Source of the DNA: Akkermansiaceae bacterium
GTDB lineage: Bacteria; Verrucomicrobiota; Verrucomicrobiia; Verrucomicrobiales; Akkermansiaceae
Length of the DNA: 44,343 nucleotides
Direction: 5' to 3'
NCBI GenBank assembly: GCA_026421245.1
Contig: JAPKDJ010000029.1
Coordinates: 1 to 44,343 of the forward strand
Shown here: one piece after another, positions 1 to 8,944 of the stretch
Numbering within the stretch: the first letter of the stretch is position 1
Layout: every line of letters starts with the position of its first letter
The notes under the pieces: generated by a model
What the model was told of the DNA's origin: nothing
Databases searched by the model: none
What the model saw: the letters and a program-made list of their open reading frames with translations, nothing else
Made by a program: the position numbers and the translations under genes

Positions 1-12
1 AAGAACCGTGCC

Positions 13-333
13 TTATTCAGCGGCATCAGGAGCGGCGGCAGCAGCAGCGGCAGCATCAGCAGCGGCAGCGGCAGCAGCGGCAGCATCAGCAGCGGCGGCA
101 GCATCAGCAGCGGCAGCATCAGCAGCGGCAGCATCAGCAGCGGCAGCATCAGCATCAGCAGCGGCAGCATCAGCAGCATCAGCAGCATCAGCAGCACCAG
201 CAGCAGCATCAGCATCCTTCACATCATCGCCAGCAGCTTCTTTGGCTTTTTCTTTGGTGTCTTCACCGCAGGACACAGTGAAAAAGGCGAATCCGGCCAA
301 AGCCGAAAGGAGGAATGTTTTGGTAAGTTTCAT
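13..333 (-). CDS. Ala/Asp-repeat lipoprotein
   Basis: Predicted 106-residue lipoprotein. From the start at 333 the sequence begins MKLTKTFLLSALAGF, then a hydrophobic stretch ending in FTVSC, a lipobox-like end with Cys22 as the probable lipidated residue. An upstream in-frame ATG at 387 would add 18 residues before the signal peptide and is less likely. After a short charged linker (about residues 23-40) the rest is almost only Ala and Asp, mostly a five-residue DAAAA unit, which should form a long helix. Such tails occur as spacers or helical rods; no enzymatic role is visible. The repeat is encoded by GCN/GAT codons, so copy number could vary without frameshifts. The gene follows the kinase gene on the same strand with a likely terminator between them. 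Function unknown. Confidence 0.7.
   Translation of the reverse strand: MKLTKTFLLSALAGFAFFTVSCGEDTKEKAKEAAGDDVKDADAAAGAADAADAADAAAADADAAAADAAAADAAAADAAAAADAAAAAAAAADAAAAAAAAPDAAE
17..225. repeat. In-frame GCN/GAT codon repeat
   Basis: Tandem, imperfect 15-bp units (one Asp codon plus four Ala codons on the minus strand) grade into pure Ala-codon runs near the gene end. The unit length is a multiple of three, so slippage or recombination would change protein length but not frame. It lies inside the lipoprotein gene and is not a CRISPR array, having no unique spacers. Confidence 0.8.
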
Positions 334-454
334 TGTAGGTTTTGTTGACTTCAAAAGCATGTTAGCACATATTTTTGTCAAATCCACGAGAATAATCGCT
401 CTAAATTTACTAATTTTTATAAAAGTCGACGGGGCTAATTCAAAGCCCTATCCG

Positions 455-484
455 AAACAAGGAAGCCCTCTGGCAAGAGGGAGC
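455..484 (-). terminator. Rho-independent-like terminator after kinase gene
   Basis: Directly after the kinase stop codon, the minus strand has a 6-bp stem (466-471 with 476-481, CCCTCT/AGAGGG) with a 4-nt loop, followed by a T-rich stretch. The stem is short and the T tract interrupted, so the call is moderate. It would separate the kinase from the downstream lipoprotein gene. Confidence 0.45.
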
Positions 485-3205
485 TTAGTTCACAAAGTGG
501 GCCCGAAAGCTCTCGGCATTCTGCCCAACGGCCTCAATTTCTGAATCGATTACGACAACCTGGGTCTTCAAGCCCCCCTTTCCAACCTCATCTTTAAGAG
601 TCAGGAGCTTTTCCAAGTAGTTCTGACGCAGAGATTCGAGCTTGGTATTATGATCCTTGGACTTACGGGTCTGTTTCCCACGAGCTTTGGCCAATTCCCT
701 GTTCACGTCAGCTGGCAGGTTCCCCAAATTAATCTCACCCGAGAGATCCCCATCCTTGGGCGCGTTTTCCTCAAGGGCAAAATAGGCGGCTTCGTAGGTA
801 TTCTTTTTATTCTTGGAAAGAAACCGGAACCACGTGCTCACCCTGGACATGAAGCTCTCCTTATTCCCGACGAGAGCCTTGTTGTAATCATCCACCTCCT
901 TGGTCACGAGACGACGACCGACTCCGCGAAGCTTGGCGAATTGGCCAGTCGCGGCCCCTGGGTTTGCCTTTGTCGGAGGCGGGGCTTGATCGGAATCATT
1001 ACTCCACTCGATCAAAAATCCGGTCGCATTTCCCTTTTTAGGATTTGCGTCATCCCAACCAACTGCATCAGCCGATTGAAGGTAACGCAGAGCACTATCA
1101 GAGGAACCGCCGTCCGGAGAATTAGGGGCCCAGGAGGCTTTTGCCCAGGCCTCTCCGGTAATCCAGGTCCATGTATCATCCTTGGTCCTCCGACCACCAA
1201 GCCACACGGATTGATCGGAGAGAAGCGAACTTTGGAGGTAGTCGCGAACAAAAAATCCCTCAAGGGGGGTCGACACCACCGCGAGGTGCCCCTCTGCCGA
1301 ACTTGCAATGAGATCGGCCTCATCCCAGGAAACCGCGTTCTGAACCAAAAGGAAGTTGCGGTTTTCCTGCGAAACAGTCGCGGGAGGCCAGGCGGGGCTC
1401 GGAGTCCCAAGCGTCGGAACCAGCCGCTCCAACTGGGCCGCAAGTGAACCAATATTACTTCCATCCTTGGACCATTGGATGACAAAGGCGTTCTTCTCGG
1501 CATTCGGACGAGCTTTGATCACTCCGGTATTCGTCAAGGCCGCACAATATCCCAAGGTGATCCCGGGATCACGCATGGTCCACTCCTCACCGGTCACCCA
1601 GGCCCATGAGTTACGCCCGCTTGCCCCGCCGCCAATCCAAACCCGCCTCATATCATTGCCCATTCGCTTGGACAACACATCGATGTCAGTCTGGGTGATG
1701 GGCGTGGCCAGATGACCTCCATGAATCTCCGCAAACTCGCAGGCTTCGGTCCAGGTCATGGGACTTTCGACGAAGAAAAGGAAGTGACTACTCCGATCGA
1801 TCGTGCCATCGGGGAACCGGTCACGACTTCCACCGGAGAGACCCCCACGAAATTCTTCGAGCCTCTCCATGGGAGTCCTGGACTCTTCGAAGGCAAGGAT
1901 CTCCATGCGTTTCTTTTCACGCTCTTTCTCGCGCGCTTTTTCCTCAGCTGCAAGGCGCACCCTTTCCGCAGCGTCACGACGCTCTTTCTCCAGCTGGGCT
2001 TCACGTTCGATCTTCTTATTCTTCTCCTCCAGTTCCGTGGCATCCCCCTCGTCTTTGAGCCTCTTCTGTTTCTTTTCGTAAAGCCCCCAAGTGAAGATAA
2101 TGGTTGGAATGAGTAAGGCAATGATGATGAGGTTCCGGATGATGGGCCAATTGCTTCCGGTGCTCATCGCAATCACAGGCAGAGTAGCCGCAACTTCTTC
2201 TTCCTCGCCAGGATCCCGCTCGGGCAGAGGAGTGAGCCTCGACTTCGGAGCACTCTCCCTTTCTTTAAGGGGCACCAACTTGGGTTTACTCGAGTCCTTA
2301 CCGGTTGAATCTGACTCGGTGGCCAGACGACGCTTCAACGTGGTGGCCTGGGTCTTGGGCCGATCGGAGCCCGTCTTGATGGCTCGCCGCCCACCCGTCC
2401 CAAGACTCGAAAGAATCTTCTCAAGATCCTTGGCCATTTCCTCCGCATCCTGATATCGCAGGGCTGGATTGCGTCGCGTCGCTTTCTTGAAAATGGGGTC
2501 AAGTCTGGGATCGACCTTTGACATCAAGGAAGGTGGACTGGCCGGCTCCACGGGCATTTTACCGGTGAGAAGTTCATATAGGACCACGCCCACCGCATAG
2601 ATATCGGATTGAACACCCACCCCTTTGGCGCTGGCAAAAACCTCAGGTGCCGCGTAGCCGGGTGTCCCAAAAATGGGGGTCTCTTCGTCGCTTTCGGAAT
2701 CAGCGGGAGAGGCCAGACCAAAATCACCAATCTTGGGCGTGGCGTTCGGGTCAAGGAGGATGTTGGCCGGCTTGATATCCCGATGAATGATCCCTGAATC
2801 GTGCGCGTGACCGAGGCCCCGGCAGATTCCGATCACCAGTTCAGCTGCTGTGGTCTGGTCAATTGCCTTCCCGTAGCTAGAGTAATAAAGCGACTTGCCT
2901 GCCACAAACTCCATCACAATGTAGGGCCTCCCATTCGCCTCACCAAAGTCGTAGATCCCGATCAGGTTGACGTGATTGAGCTTGGCCATGGCGCAAGCCT
3001 CAGCCTGAAATTGATCGCGAAATGATAAATCTCCAAGTTCCTCGGGAAGGAGCTTGATCGCCACGGAACGATCGAGGGAAAGTTGGGTCGCTTTGTAAAC
3101 CGCTCCCATCCCGCCGGTGGCGATCAAAGAGGTGACTTCATAGCCCTCGAGGAGTTCCGACAACTCGGAGGGTTCCGGCGGATCAAATTGAATGGGGTCG
3201 CTCAT
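485..3205 (-). CDS. Membrane Ser/Thr protein kinase with two C-type-lectin-like domains
   Basis: Hanks-type kinase of 906 residues. The kinase domain spans about residues 20-265: glycine loop TGGMGAVYKA, ATP-binding Lys51, HRDIKPANILL with catalytic Asp143, DFG at 161-163 and APE at 186-188, so it should be active. A basic/acidic linker precedes one membrane helix (about 355-375). A charged coiled coil follows (about 378-450), then two C-type-lectin-like repeats (about 470-580 and 617-755), each with a GHLA start, a VW(I/L)GG strand and a W(V/I)TGE(E/A)W motif. The C-terminus has another helical segment. The topology puts the kinase inside and the lectin-like modules outside the inner membrane, which suggests sensing of a carbohydrate or surface ligand; this is inferred. 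It is transcribed away from the truncated-haemoglobin gene. Confidence 0.9.
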   Translation of the reverse strand: MSDPIQFDPPEPSELSELLEGYEVTSLIATGGMGAVYKATQLSLDRSVAIKLLPEELGDLSFRDQFQAEACAMAKLNHVNLIGIYDFGEANGRPYIVMEFVAGKSLYYSSYGKAIDQTTAAELVIGICRGLGHAHDSGIIHRDIKPANILLDPNATPKIGDFGLASPADSESDEETPIFGTPGYAAPEVFASAKGVGVQSDIYAVGVVLYELLTGKMPVEPASPPSLMSKVDPRLDPIFKKATRRNPALRYQDAEEMAKDLEKILSSLGTGGRRAIKTGSDRPKTQATTLKRRLATESDSTGKDSSKPKLVPLKERESAPKSRLTPLPERDPGEEEEVAATLPVIAMSTGSNWPIIRNLIIIALLIPTIIFTWGLYEKKQKRLKDEGDATELEEKNKKIEREAQLEKERRDAAERVRLAAEEKAREKEREKKRMEILAFEESRTPMERLEEFRGGLSGGSRDRFPDGTIDRSSHFLFFVESPMTWTEACEFAEIHGGHLATPITQTDIDVLSKRMGNDMRRVWIGGGASGRNSWAWVTGEEWTMRDPGITLGYCAALTNTGVIKARPNAEKNAFVIQWSKDGSNIGSLAAQLERLVPTLGTPSPAWPPATVSQENRNFLLVQNAVSWDEADLIASSAEGHLAVVSTPLEGFFVRDYLQSSLLSDQSVWLGGRRTKDDTWTWITGEAWAKASWAPNSPDGGSSDSALRYLQSADAVGWDDANPKKGNATGFLIEWSNDSDQAPPPTKANPGAATGQFAKLRGVGRRLVTKEVDDYNKALVGNKESFMSRVSTWFRFLSKNKKNTYEAAYFALEENAPKDGDLSGEINLGNLPADVNRELAKARGKQTRKSKDHNTKLESLRQNYLEKLLTLKDEVGKGGLKTQVVVIDSEIEAVGQNAESFRAHFVN

Positions 3206-3320
3206 GGAAATTGAAGGAGGGGGCTTCAGATAGGTCGAGCAAAAGATGGCGACTCATGGGAGACGCGGCAATCCTTGATTTTCGACGGCCAGACGAACAC
3301 GATTCGTTTGCAAAGCGACG

Positions 3321-3716
3321 ATGAACGAAGAATTAATCTATGCGACCGTGGGCGAGGAAGGTTTCACTCAATTGACCCGCGAATTTTACCGTAAGGTCAA
3401 AGTCGATGACCTGATTGGCCCAATGTATCCGGATCAAGACTGGTCAGGCTCCGAGGAAAGGCTGCGGGACTTTCTCCTTTTCCGTTTCGGAGCGGATCAA
3501 CGATATCTCTTAAAGAGAGGACACCCCAGACTCCGCGGTCGCCACATGCCCTTCAAAATCGGAATGGCAGAGCGAGACCGCTGGTTGGAACTGATGGGCG
3601 AGGCGGCCGACGAGGTCATCGCCGACTCCGGTATCCGAGCTTCAATCATGGAGTTTTTTACTCAAGTGGCAGATTTCATGCGCAATCAACCCGAGGACTC
3701 CGCCTCGCATGAATGA
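3321..3716 (+). CDS. Group II truncated haemoglobin
   Basis: Predicted 131-residue 2-on-2 globin of the GlbO/YjbI type, which binds haem and O2 or NO in the cytoplasm. Visible landmarks are the B-helix segment FTQLTREFYRKV with B10 Tyr23, a YPDQDW segment in the CD region, the F-helix segment GRHMPFKIG with proximal His75, and Trp88 in RDRWLELM at the conserved G8 position. Length matches the family. The stop overlaps the ATG of the rhomboid gene by 8 bp, so the two are probably translated from one message. The functional link between globin and protease is not evident. Confidence 0.88.
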   Translation: MNEELIYATVGEEGFTQLTREFYRKVKVDDLIGPMYPDQDWSGSEERLRDFLLFRFGADQRYLLKRGHPRLRGRHMPFKIGMAERDRWLELMGEAADEVIADSGIRASIMEFFTQVADFMRNQPEDSASHE

Positions 3717-4347
3717 TTCCCTTTTAGAGCGCCGCCTCCCGGTGCTAATCCTGATCGCGACGGTCACTCTGGTGAGTTTCTTCAACTGGTCGATGGGATT
3801 TGGAGACTGGATGATGGTGCCGGACGATGTCGTCACCGCTTGGCATTCCCTCAAAACCGGCGAAACCTCCGGCAATGTCCTGCAAGAACTCTTCACGACT
3901 GTTTCCTCCGCATTTCTCCATGCCGATGGGCGTCACCTCATGGGCAATATGCTCTTCCTTTGGATCTTCGGAGTGGTTGTTCAGGAACTCTGCGGCTGGA
4001 AGTGGCTTTTCGGCGTCTTCCTGATCACTGCCGCAGGTGGTTCGGTCGGTCAAATTCTACTCAACACCGAAAGCGCAATCCCCACTCTGGGAGCAAGTGG
4101 GGCCGTAATGGGGATGGAAGGGTTCTATTTCGGCCTTGCCACCTTGAGACCAAGGCCGGACGCAAAAGTCTGGCCTATTGCCAGACCCGTCAGCTCAACA
4201 GAACTGGCAACCGCAGCAATTATCGGAGTCGTTCTCGACTTCATGGGCGTCATTGGCCCCAACATGTCCATTGCCTACGGTGCCCACATCGGAGGATTCA
4301 TTACGGGGATAGTGATCAGCCTGATCGCCGATCGCTTCATCCGCTAA
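3709..4347 (+). CDS. Rhomboid family intramembrane serine protease
   Basis: Polytopic membrane protein of 212 residues that should cleave other proteins within the membrane. It has the rhomboid signatures: [13 protein letters not shown] (His76 and Asn80, oxyanion region), GASGAVMG with the Ser130 nucleophile, and AYGAHIGGF with catalytic His193. About six hydrophobic segments are present. The start overlaps the globin gene by 8 bp, implying coupled translation. The stop overlaps the convergent folE stop by 4 bp (4344-4347). The substrate cannot be predicted. Confidence 0.92.
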   Translation: MNDSLLERRLPVLILIATVTLVSFFNWSMGFGDWMMVPDDVVTAWHSLKTGETSGNVLQELFTTVSSAFLHADGRHLMGNMLFLWIFGVVVQELCGWKWLFGVFLITAAGGSVGQILLNTESAIPTLGASGAVMGMEGFYFGLATLRPRPDAKVWPIARPVSSTELATAAIIGVVLDFMGVIGPNMSIAYGAHIGGFITGIVISLIADRFIR

Positions 4348-4928
4348 GTTGATCGTTGAATCAAATTCAACACCTCCTCACGGGAGGCAGAATTCGAACG
4401 GAAAATTCCTCTCATCGAGGAAGTGACGGTCCGAGCCCCCGGCTTGCGGATCCCCCGCATCGACATGCAAAGGTGCTCGGCTTCCAGCACGACCGCCGCG
4501 CCACGTGGTGAGAGTTTTTCATCAATGGCATTGGCAATCTCCCCGGTCAGTCTCTCCTGAACCTGGGGACGACGCGCAAAGCCATCCACCAAGCGGGCCA
4601 ACTTTGAAAGCCCGGTGATCCGACCATCTTTCTCAGGGAGATAGGCGACATGCGCCTTCCCAAAAAAGGGAATCAAGTGGTGCTCACAGATGGAATAGAA
4701 GGAAATATCCCGGACCACGATGATTTCGTCATGCTCGACCTGGAAGGTCTTATCAAGGTGGTCCGCCGGTTCCTCACGAAGCCCGCTACAGATTTCACCA
4801 TACATTCGTGCGACCCGTGCCGGAGTATCGACCAAGCCATCTCGCTCAGGATCCTCGCCGATGGCGCCTAAAAGTTCGCGCACCGCCTTTTCAATGCGGT
4901 CGAAGTCAATGTCATTGGAATCACTCAT
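4344..4928 (-). CDS. folE: GTP cyclohydrolase I
   Basis: Predicted 194-residue type I GTP cyclohydrolase, which converts GTP to 7,8-dihydroneopterin triphosphate at the entry of folate and pterin synthesis. The zinc ligands are all present: Cys81 and His84 in [12 protein letters not shown] and Cys154 in [32 protein letters not shown] is the expected core motif, and the C-terminal TSSMRGIFR matches the family. Length is typical. It is divergent from the metal ATPase gene and convergent with the rhomboid gene. Confidence 0.96.
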   Translation of the reverse strand: MSDSNDIDFDRIEKAVRELLGAIGEDPERDGLVDTPARVARMYGEICSGLREEPADHLDKTFQVEHDEIIVVRDISFYSICEHHLIPFFGKAHVAYLPEKDGRITGLSKLARLVDGFARRPQVQERLTGEIANAIDEKLSPRGAAVVLEAEHLCMSMRGIRKPGARTVTSSMRGIFRSNSASREEVLNLIQRST

Positions 4929-5048
4929 AGAGAATAGCTGACGGACTAATACACAATCCCCTTCACTTTGACCAGCGGACCCAAAAAAAAGTCTTTCCCG
5001 GCCTGCTGTTGGCCATTGGGAAACGCCGCCTTCATGATACTCTCAGCC

Positions 5049-7289
5049 ATGAAAAAGGAGGAGGACGACCAGCCTACGGGAGCCGACAAAATCCGCAAAT
5101 TCATGGCTGAAGACCCTCAGATCGAAGCCCTCGAAATCTCGCGCGATAATCGCCGCATCCGAGTCGCCACCATCGGTCAGGTCGATGAAGAAGACCTCAA
5201 GGAGCGCATCGAAAACGTTCTGAAGCAGGTCCAAAAAGACTACGGCAAGCTCGACTCTCTCACCCTCGATTCAGACGGCGAAATCCACGCTCGCGAGTCG
5301 GGCGAAACCACCGTCCTTGAAAAAACCACTTGTGAAACAGCCCCAAAACTCTGGCAGTGGCGCAAGGTCCCCTGGCCCACCATCGAACAAGACCCCGAGG
5401 AAGACGAGTGGCAGGAAATGGCCATCTTTGCGGCGGTTTGTGGTATCTTCGGACTCATCGGGTTTGGCCTGTCGTTTCAGGAAAACATTCCCTCCTTCGT
5501 TCCCATCATCCTCTACATCATCGCGATGGTCGCCGGCGGATGGGATGCCGCCCAGGACACCTGGAAGCTCGTTCGCCAGGGCAAACTCGACATCCACTTT
5601 CTCATGCTTTCCGTCGCGATCGGCGCGTCCATCGTCGGCGCCTGGGGCGAAGGCGCGCTTCTCCTGTTCCTCTTTTCACTCGCGGGCGCAATGGAGCACT
5701 TTGCTCTCTACCGCACGCGCCGGGAGATCGATTCCCTCTTCAAGGCTGCTCCCAAGGAAGCCACTGTTATCGGCGACGACGGTCGCGAGAGACGCCTCTC
5801 CGTTTCACGCATCCAGCCTGGCCAGTTCGTCCTCGTCAAACCGGGAGACGTCTTCCCGCTCGATTCCGAAGTCGCGCATGGCGAGTCCGCCGCCGACGAA
5901 TCCACCCTCACCGGCGAAGCCAACCCCATCCAAAAAGCCAAGGGCCACTCGGTTTACAGCGGAACTCTCAACCTCTGGGGAGTTCTCAAAGTCCGCGTCC
6001 TTCGGCCGGCTTCCGAGAGCTCAATGCAAAAAATCATCCGCCTCATCCGGAACGCCCAGGAAAGCAAGGCCCCCTCGCAAAGCTTCACCGATAAATTCGG
6101 CACCGGCTACACCTGGACCGCTCTCATCCTGACCTTCGCCATGTTTCTCGTCTGGTGGCAGATTCTCGACGTTCCCCCTTTCAAATCCACCCCGGATAGC
6201 TTCTCCGCCCTCTACCGCGCCATGACCCTCCTTGTCGTGATCAGCCCTTGCGCGCTCGTCCTCTCCATCCCCTCGGCTATCCTCGCCGCCATCGCCTGGG
6301 GCGCCAAACACGGCATCCTTTTCAGAGGCGGAGCCGCCGTCGAGAAACTCGCCGCAATCGATCTCGTCGCCCTCGACAAAACCGGCACCCTCACCACCGG
6401 AGACCTCCGGGTGCAACAGATCGAAAGCTTTCCCGACGGCCACCAGAATCGCCTTCTCGGTATCGCCGCCAGCCTCGAAGCCAACTCCGCTCATCCCATT
6501 GCCAAAGCCATTCTCGCCCGTGCCGAAGAGGAAGGTGTCGTCCCCATTGGGATCACTAATTTCCAATCCCTCACCGGCATGGGGCTCCGCGGAATGACCC
6601 CGGAAGGCGAAGTTCTCCTTGGCCGCCGCGACCTTCTCAAAGACGGACCGCTCAAAGAGCTCGTCGACCGCGCCTCGACCCTTGGCGTGGGATATTCCGA
6701 AGTCTGGATCATCGCCAACAATGTCGCCGGACGCTTCATTCTCAAAGACGAAGTCCGCAAGGACTCGGCTTCCGTTCTAGAGACTCTAAAGAAGTCCGGC
6801 ATCCGCCCTGTCATGCTCACCGGCGACCGGGCCGAGGCCGCGCTCGATGTCGCCCGCCAGCTCTCGCTCGACGAAGCCGATGTCCACGCCGGGCTCTTCC
6901 CCCAGGACAAGGTCACGCTCGTCCAGGACTTCGGCAAACAGGGCCGCAAGGTCGCCATGGTCGGAGATGGCGTGAATGATGCCCCCAGCCTTGCCGCCGC
7001 CTACGTCTCAGTCGCCATGGGCGGACGGGGCAGCGACGCCGCGCTCGAACAAAGCGAAGTCGTCCTCATGAATGACCGCATCGAGGGCTTCTACGATGCC
7101 ATCCGCCTCAGTCGCAAAGCCCGCCGTATCATCCGTCAAAATCTCATCATCTCCCTCGGCACCGTCATCCTTATGCTCATCCTCGCCCTCGGCGGAAATC
7201 TCCCCCTCACCCTCGGCGTCTTTGCCCATGAAGGCAGCACCGTCATCGTCTGCCTCAACAGCCTCCGCCTTCTGCTCTCCAAAATCTGA
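5049..7289 (+). CDS. P1B-type heavy-metal transporting ATPase (P1B-4-like)
   Basis: Predicted 746-residue metal-exporting P-type ATPase. The chosen ATG at 5049 begins MKKEEDDQPTGADK; an in-frame start at 4968 would add 27 residues unlike a P-ATPase N-terminus. Motifs: TGEANPIQKAKG (actuator), SPC at residues 399-401 in the transport helix, DKTGTL with phospho-Asp443, SAHPIAKAI (P1B HP motif), GDGVNDAP near 639, and HEGS near 727 in the last helix. SPC plus the HEG(G/S)T motif points to the P1B-4 group (CoaT/CtpD-like, exporting Co, Fe, Zn or related ions). The roughly 100-residue acidic N-terminal region has no CxxC metal-binding motif. The substrate metal is not certain. Confidence 0.9.
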   Translation: MKKEEDDQPTGADKIRKFMAEDPQIEALEISRDNRRIRVATIGQVDEEDLKERIENVLKQVQKDYGKLDSLTLDSDGEIHARESGETTVLEKTTCETAPKLWQWRKVPWPTIEQDPEEDEWQEMAIFAAVCGIFGLIGFGLSFQENIPSFVPIILYIIAMVAGGWDAAQDTWKLVRQGKLDIHFLMLSVAIGASIVGAWGEGALLLFLFSLAGAMEHFALYRTRREIDSLFKAAPKEATVIGDDGRERRLSVSRIQPGQFVLVKPGDVFPLDSEVAHGESAADESTLTGEANPIQKAKGHSVYSGTLNLWGVLKVRVLRPASESSMQKIIRLIRNAQESKAPSQSFTDKFGTGYTWTALILTFAMFLVWWQILDVPPFKSTPDSFSALYRAMTLLVVISPCALVLSIPSAILAAIAWGAKHGILFRGGAAVEKLAAIDLVALDKTGTLTTGDLRVQQIESFPDGHQNRLLGIAASLEANSAHPIAKAILARAEEEGVVPIGITNFQSLTGMGLRGMTPEGEVLLGRRDLLKDGPLKELVDRASTLGVGYSEVWIIANNVAGRFILKDEVRKDSASVLETLKKSGIRPVMLTGDRAEAALDVARQLSLDEADVHAGLFPQDKVTLVQDFGKQGRKVAMVGDGVNDAPSLAAAYVSVAMGGRGSDAALEQSEVVLMNDRIEGFYDAIRLSRKARRIIRQNLIISLGTVILMLILALGGNLPLTLGVFAHEGSTVIVCLNSLRLLLSKI

Positions 7290-7292
7290 TGT

Positions 7293-7600
7293 TCAATGCA
7301 GGATGATTCCCCAATGCCTCGGCATCTCCCAACTCTCCAGGGTCTGTCTGAGTGAATCGCGAAGGACTTTTTTCTCCAGATCGGTCATCACCGTCACGCA
7401 AATTTCCTCGAAACGTTCAAACTCCGCTCCAATCCACGCGCCTGCTTGATCAACGATGTCCCCTCCGGCGACGCCCCCTCGATCGGTCGCAGAACATGCC
7501 GGTGGTCCTCCATCAAAACGATCGGCTCCCGATACTTCTCCGCCGCAATCCGGATCGCAAAAAAAAACGACAAATCTCCGTCAGCTCGCCAAAGGCCACC
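7293..7600 (-). pseudogene. Degraded ORF with two frameshifts
   Basis: A coherent peptide can be read on the minus strand only by changing frame twice. It runs GELTEICRFF, then, after a run of nine A bases (7559-7567), AIRIAAEKYREPIVLMEDHR and a further 30 or so residues. Near 7420 it shifts again into FEEICVTVMTDLEKKV and ends WGIILH at a stop at 7293-7295. It converges on the metal ATPase gene with only 3 bp between stops. The family is not recognised; this is judged a pseudogene from the frame changes and protein-like composition. Confidence 0.35.
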
Positions 7601-7646
7601 TTTCCCCGCAGCCCACCTCTCAAACTACCACCCAGTCCAGCGCTAG

Positions 7647-7670
7647 GTGGGCTCCGCCCTCGAAGCCCAC
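7647..7670. repeat. Inverted repeat (7-bp stem)
   Basis: GTGGGCT (7647-7653) pairs with AGCCCAC (7664-7670) around a 10-nt spacer. It lies between the degraded ORF and the acyltransferase gene and could act in transcription ending or be a REP-like element. No other function is visible. Confidence 0.4.
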
Positions 7671-7753
7671 GGCCGCACTGCTTGGTCGCCGCCATCGATA
7701 GATTACTCCTAGAAATCTTGGTTTTTTAAAGCCCGTCACTGCGACAGGCTTCT

Positions 7754-8944
7754 TTATTGTCCTTGGCGATATGCCCTCCATGGCATCCGCCCTCGGGCAA
7801 ACGGCTTCTCCACAACCAGATAGACAAACCCGCATAGAACAATCACAACACCTGCTAAAAATAAAAGAATGAAGGCGTTAAGCGGCCAATTCCCCTTCTC
7901 CACCGGAATCAATTGATTCAGAACATGTGGCCCGATGATTACGTGGATAAAGAAGTTGTGAAACAGGTAGATCGTGTAACACATCACACCAATGGAAGTG
8001 AGCCAGCGATTACGAAACAAAGCTCCGAGATGACGCCCTGCAAGGACACACCAAAACGCCAAAAGCATAACGAAAGGACGCGGTGTCATCGTAAAGGTGA
8101 AATCGATCAAAACAAAAACTGCCATCCAGGCAACAAGGCCAAGAAGATCTAATTTACTACATCCCCCGCCTTCGCGGATCCCGGAGAGAACAGGCGAGAG
8201 ATAAAGATCAGCAAGAAGTAATCCGCAAAGGAACCATTCCAATTGACCCAAAACGGTGAACTGCCAAATGATGCGTGAGATACCTTGCTCCGAGTCCTTC
8301 GCCAGGAGATCTACCGCCACAATTGCAACTACCAGTAACGTGCGCCGGGCCGCTCTTCCCAAAGCAAACACGCGACAAAGGAGGGGCACCATGAGGTAGA
8401 ACTGAACTTCCAACTCCAGCGTCCACGCGACATGTAAAATGGGATTCATTTCCCCATTGAAGAAGAAGGCATGGGCATAGATCAAACCGGCGGCATAGTG
8501 CGGAAGTTGATCCAAAAGTCCTCCCGAACCGTAGAGAAGCGCAACACCCAATGAGAAGGTGAGCGCGATGAAATAGGGCACCTCGATGCGAATGAGACGG
8601 CGCCGGAAGTAGTTGCGCGCCAATGGCCGAGGCTCCCCCTGACTATAGTGCGCGACATACGGCAGCGAGAGAACCAACCCAGAAATCACGAAGAAAATCT
8701 GCACCCCAAACCAACCTCGCCCGATGAAAGCATGCGGGAGATATTCCAAAGCCTGACCAGTCCCGGTCGCGATCAAATCAGGCACCGTGGAAGGCTCTTC
8801 ATAGGTCGCAAAAAAACCATGGAGGTGAAAAAGCACCACCATGACCACCGCAAGGCAGCGAAGACCATCAATTTCCGGAAGATAACGCCCCGAGGATGTT
8901 TCCCGCTGAAAAGGCGCCAGGAGGCGATCAGTCCAGGACGTCAT
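7754..8944 (-). CDS. Acyltransferase 3 family membrane protein
   Basis: Predicted 396-residue polytopic inner-membrane acyltransferase of the OafA/YrhL type, which usually acetylates or acylates surface glycans. The N-terminal signature YLPEIDGLRCLAVVMVVLFH holds the family's conserved Arg and His. About ten hydrophobic helices follow, with the basic RRRLIRIEVPYF segment between helices and a C-terminal LVVEKPFAR end. Its ATG overlaps the stop of the upstream pseudouridine synthase gene by 1 bp, so the two form a transcriptional unit. The acceptor cannot be told from sequence. Confidence 0.88.
   Translation of the reverse strand: MTSWTDRLLAPFQRETSSGRYLPEIDGLRCLAVVMVVLFHLHGFFATYEEPSTVPDLIATGTGQALEYLPHAFIGRGWFGVQIFFVISGLVLSLPYVAHYSQGEPRPLARNYFRRRLIRIEVPYFIALTFSLGVALLYGSGGLLDQLPHYAAGLIYAHAFFFNGEMNPILHVAWTLELEVQFYLMVPLLCRVFALGRAARRTLLVVAIVAVDLLAKDSEQGISRIIWQFTVLGQLEWFLCGLLLADLYLSPVLSGIREGGGCSKLDLLGLVAWMAVFVLIDFTFTMTPRPFVMLLAFWCVLAGRHLGALFRNRWLTSIGVMCYTIYLFHNFFIHVIIGPHVLNQLIPVEKGNWPLNAFILLFLAGVVIVLCGFVYLVVEKPFARGRMPWRAYRQGQ

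Noticed and set aside
17..225. CRISPR-like array
   Set aside because: Units are adjoining codon repeats without unique spacers.
8..544. Long plus-strand frame of Ala/Ser repeats
   Set aside because: It is antisense to the Ala/Asp repeat of the lipoprotein gene, which has a proper signal peptide and lipobox.
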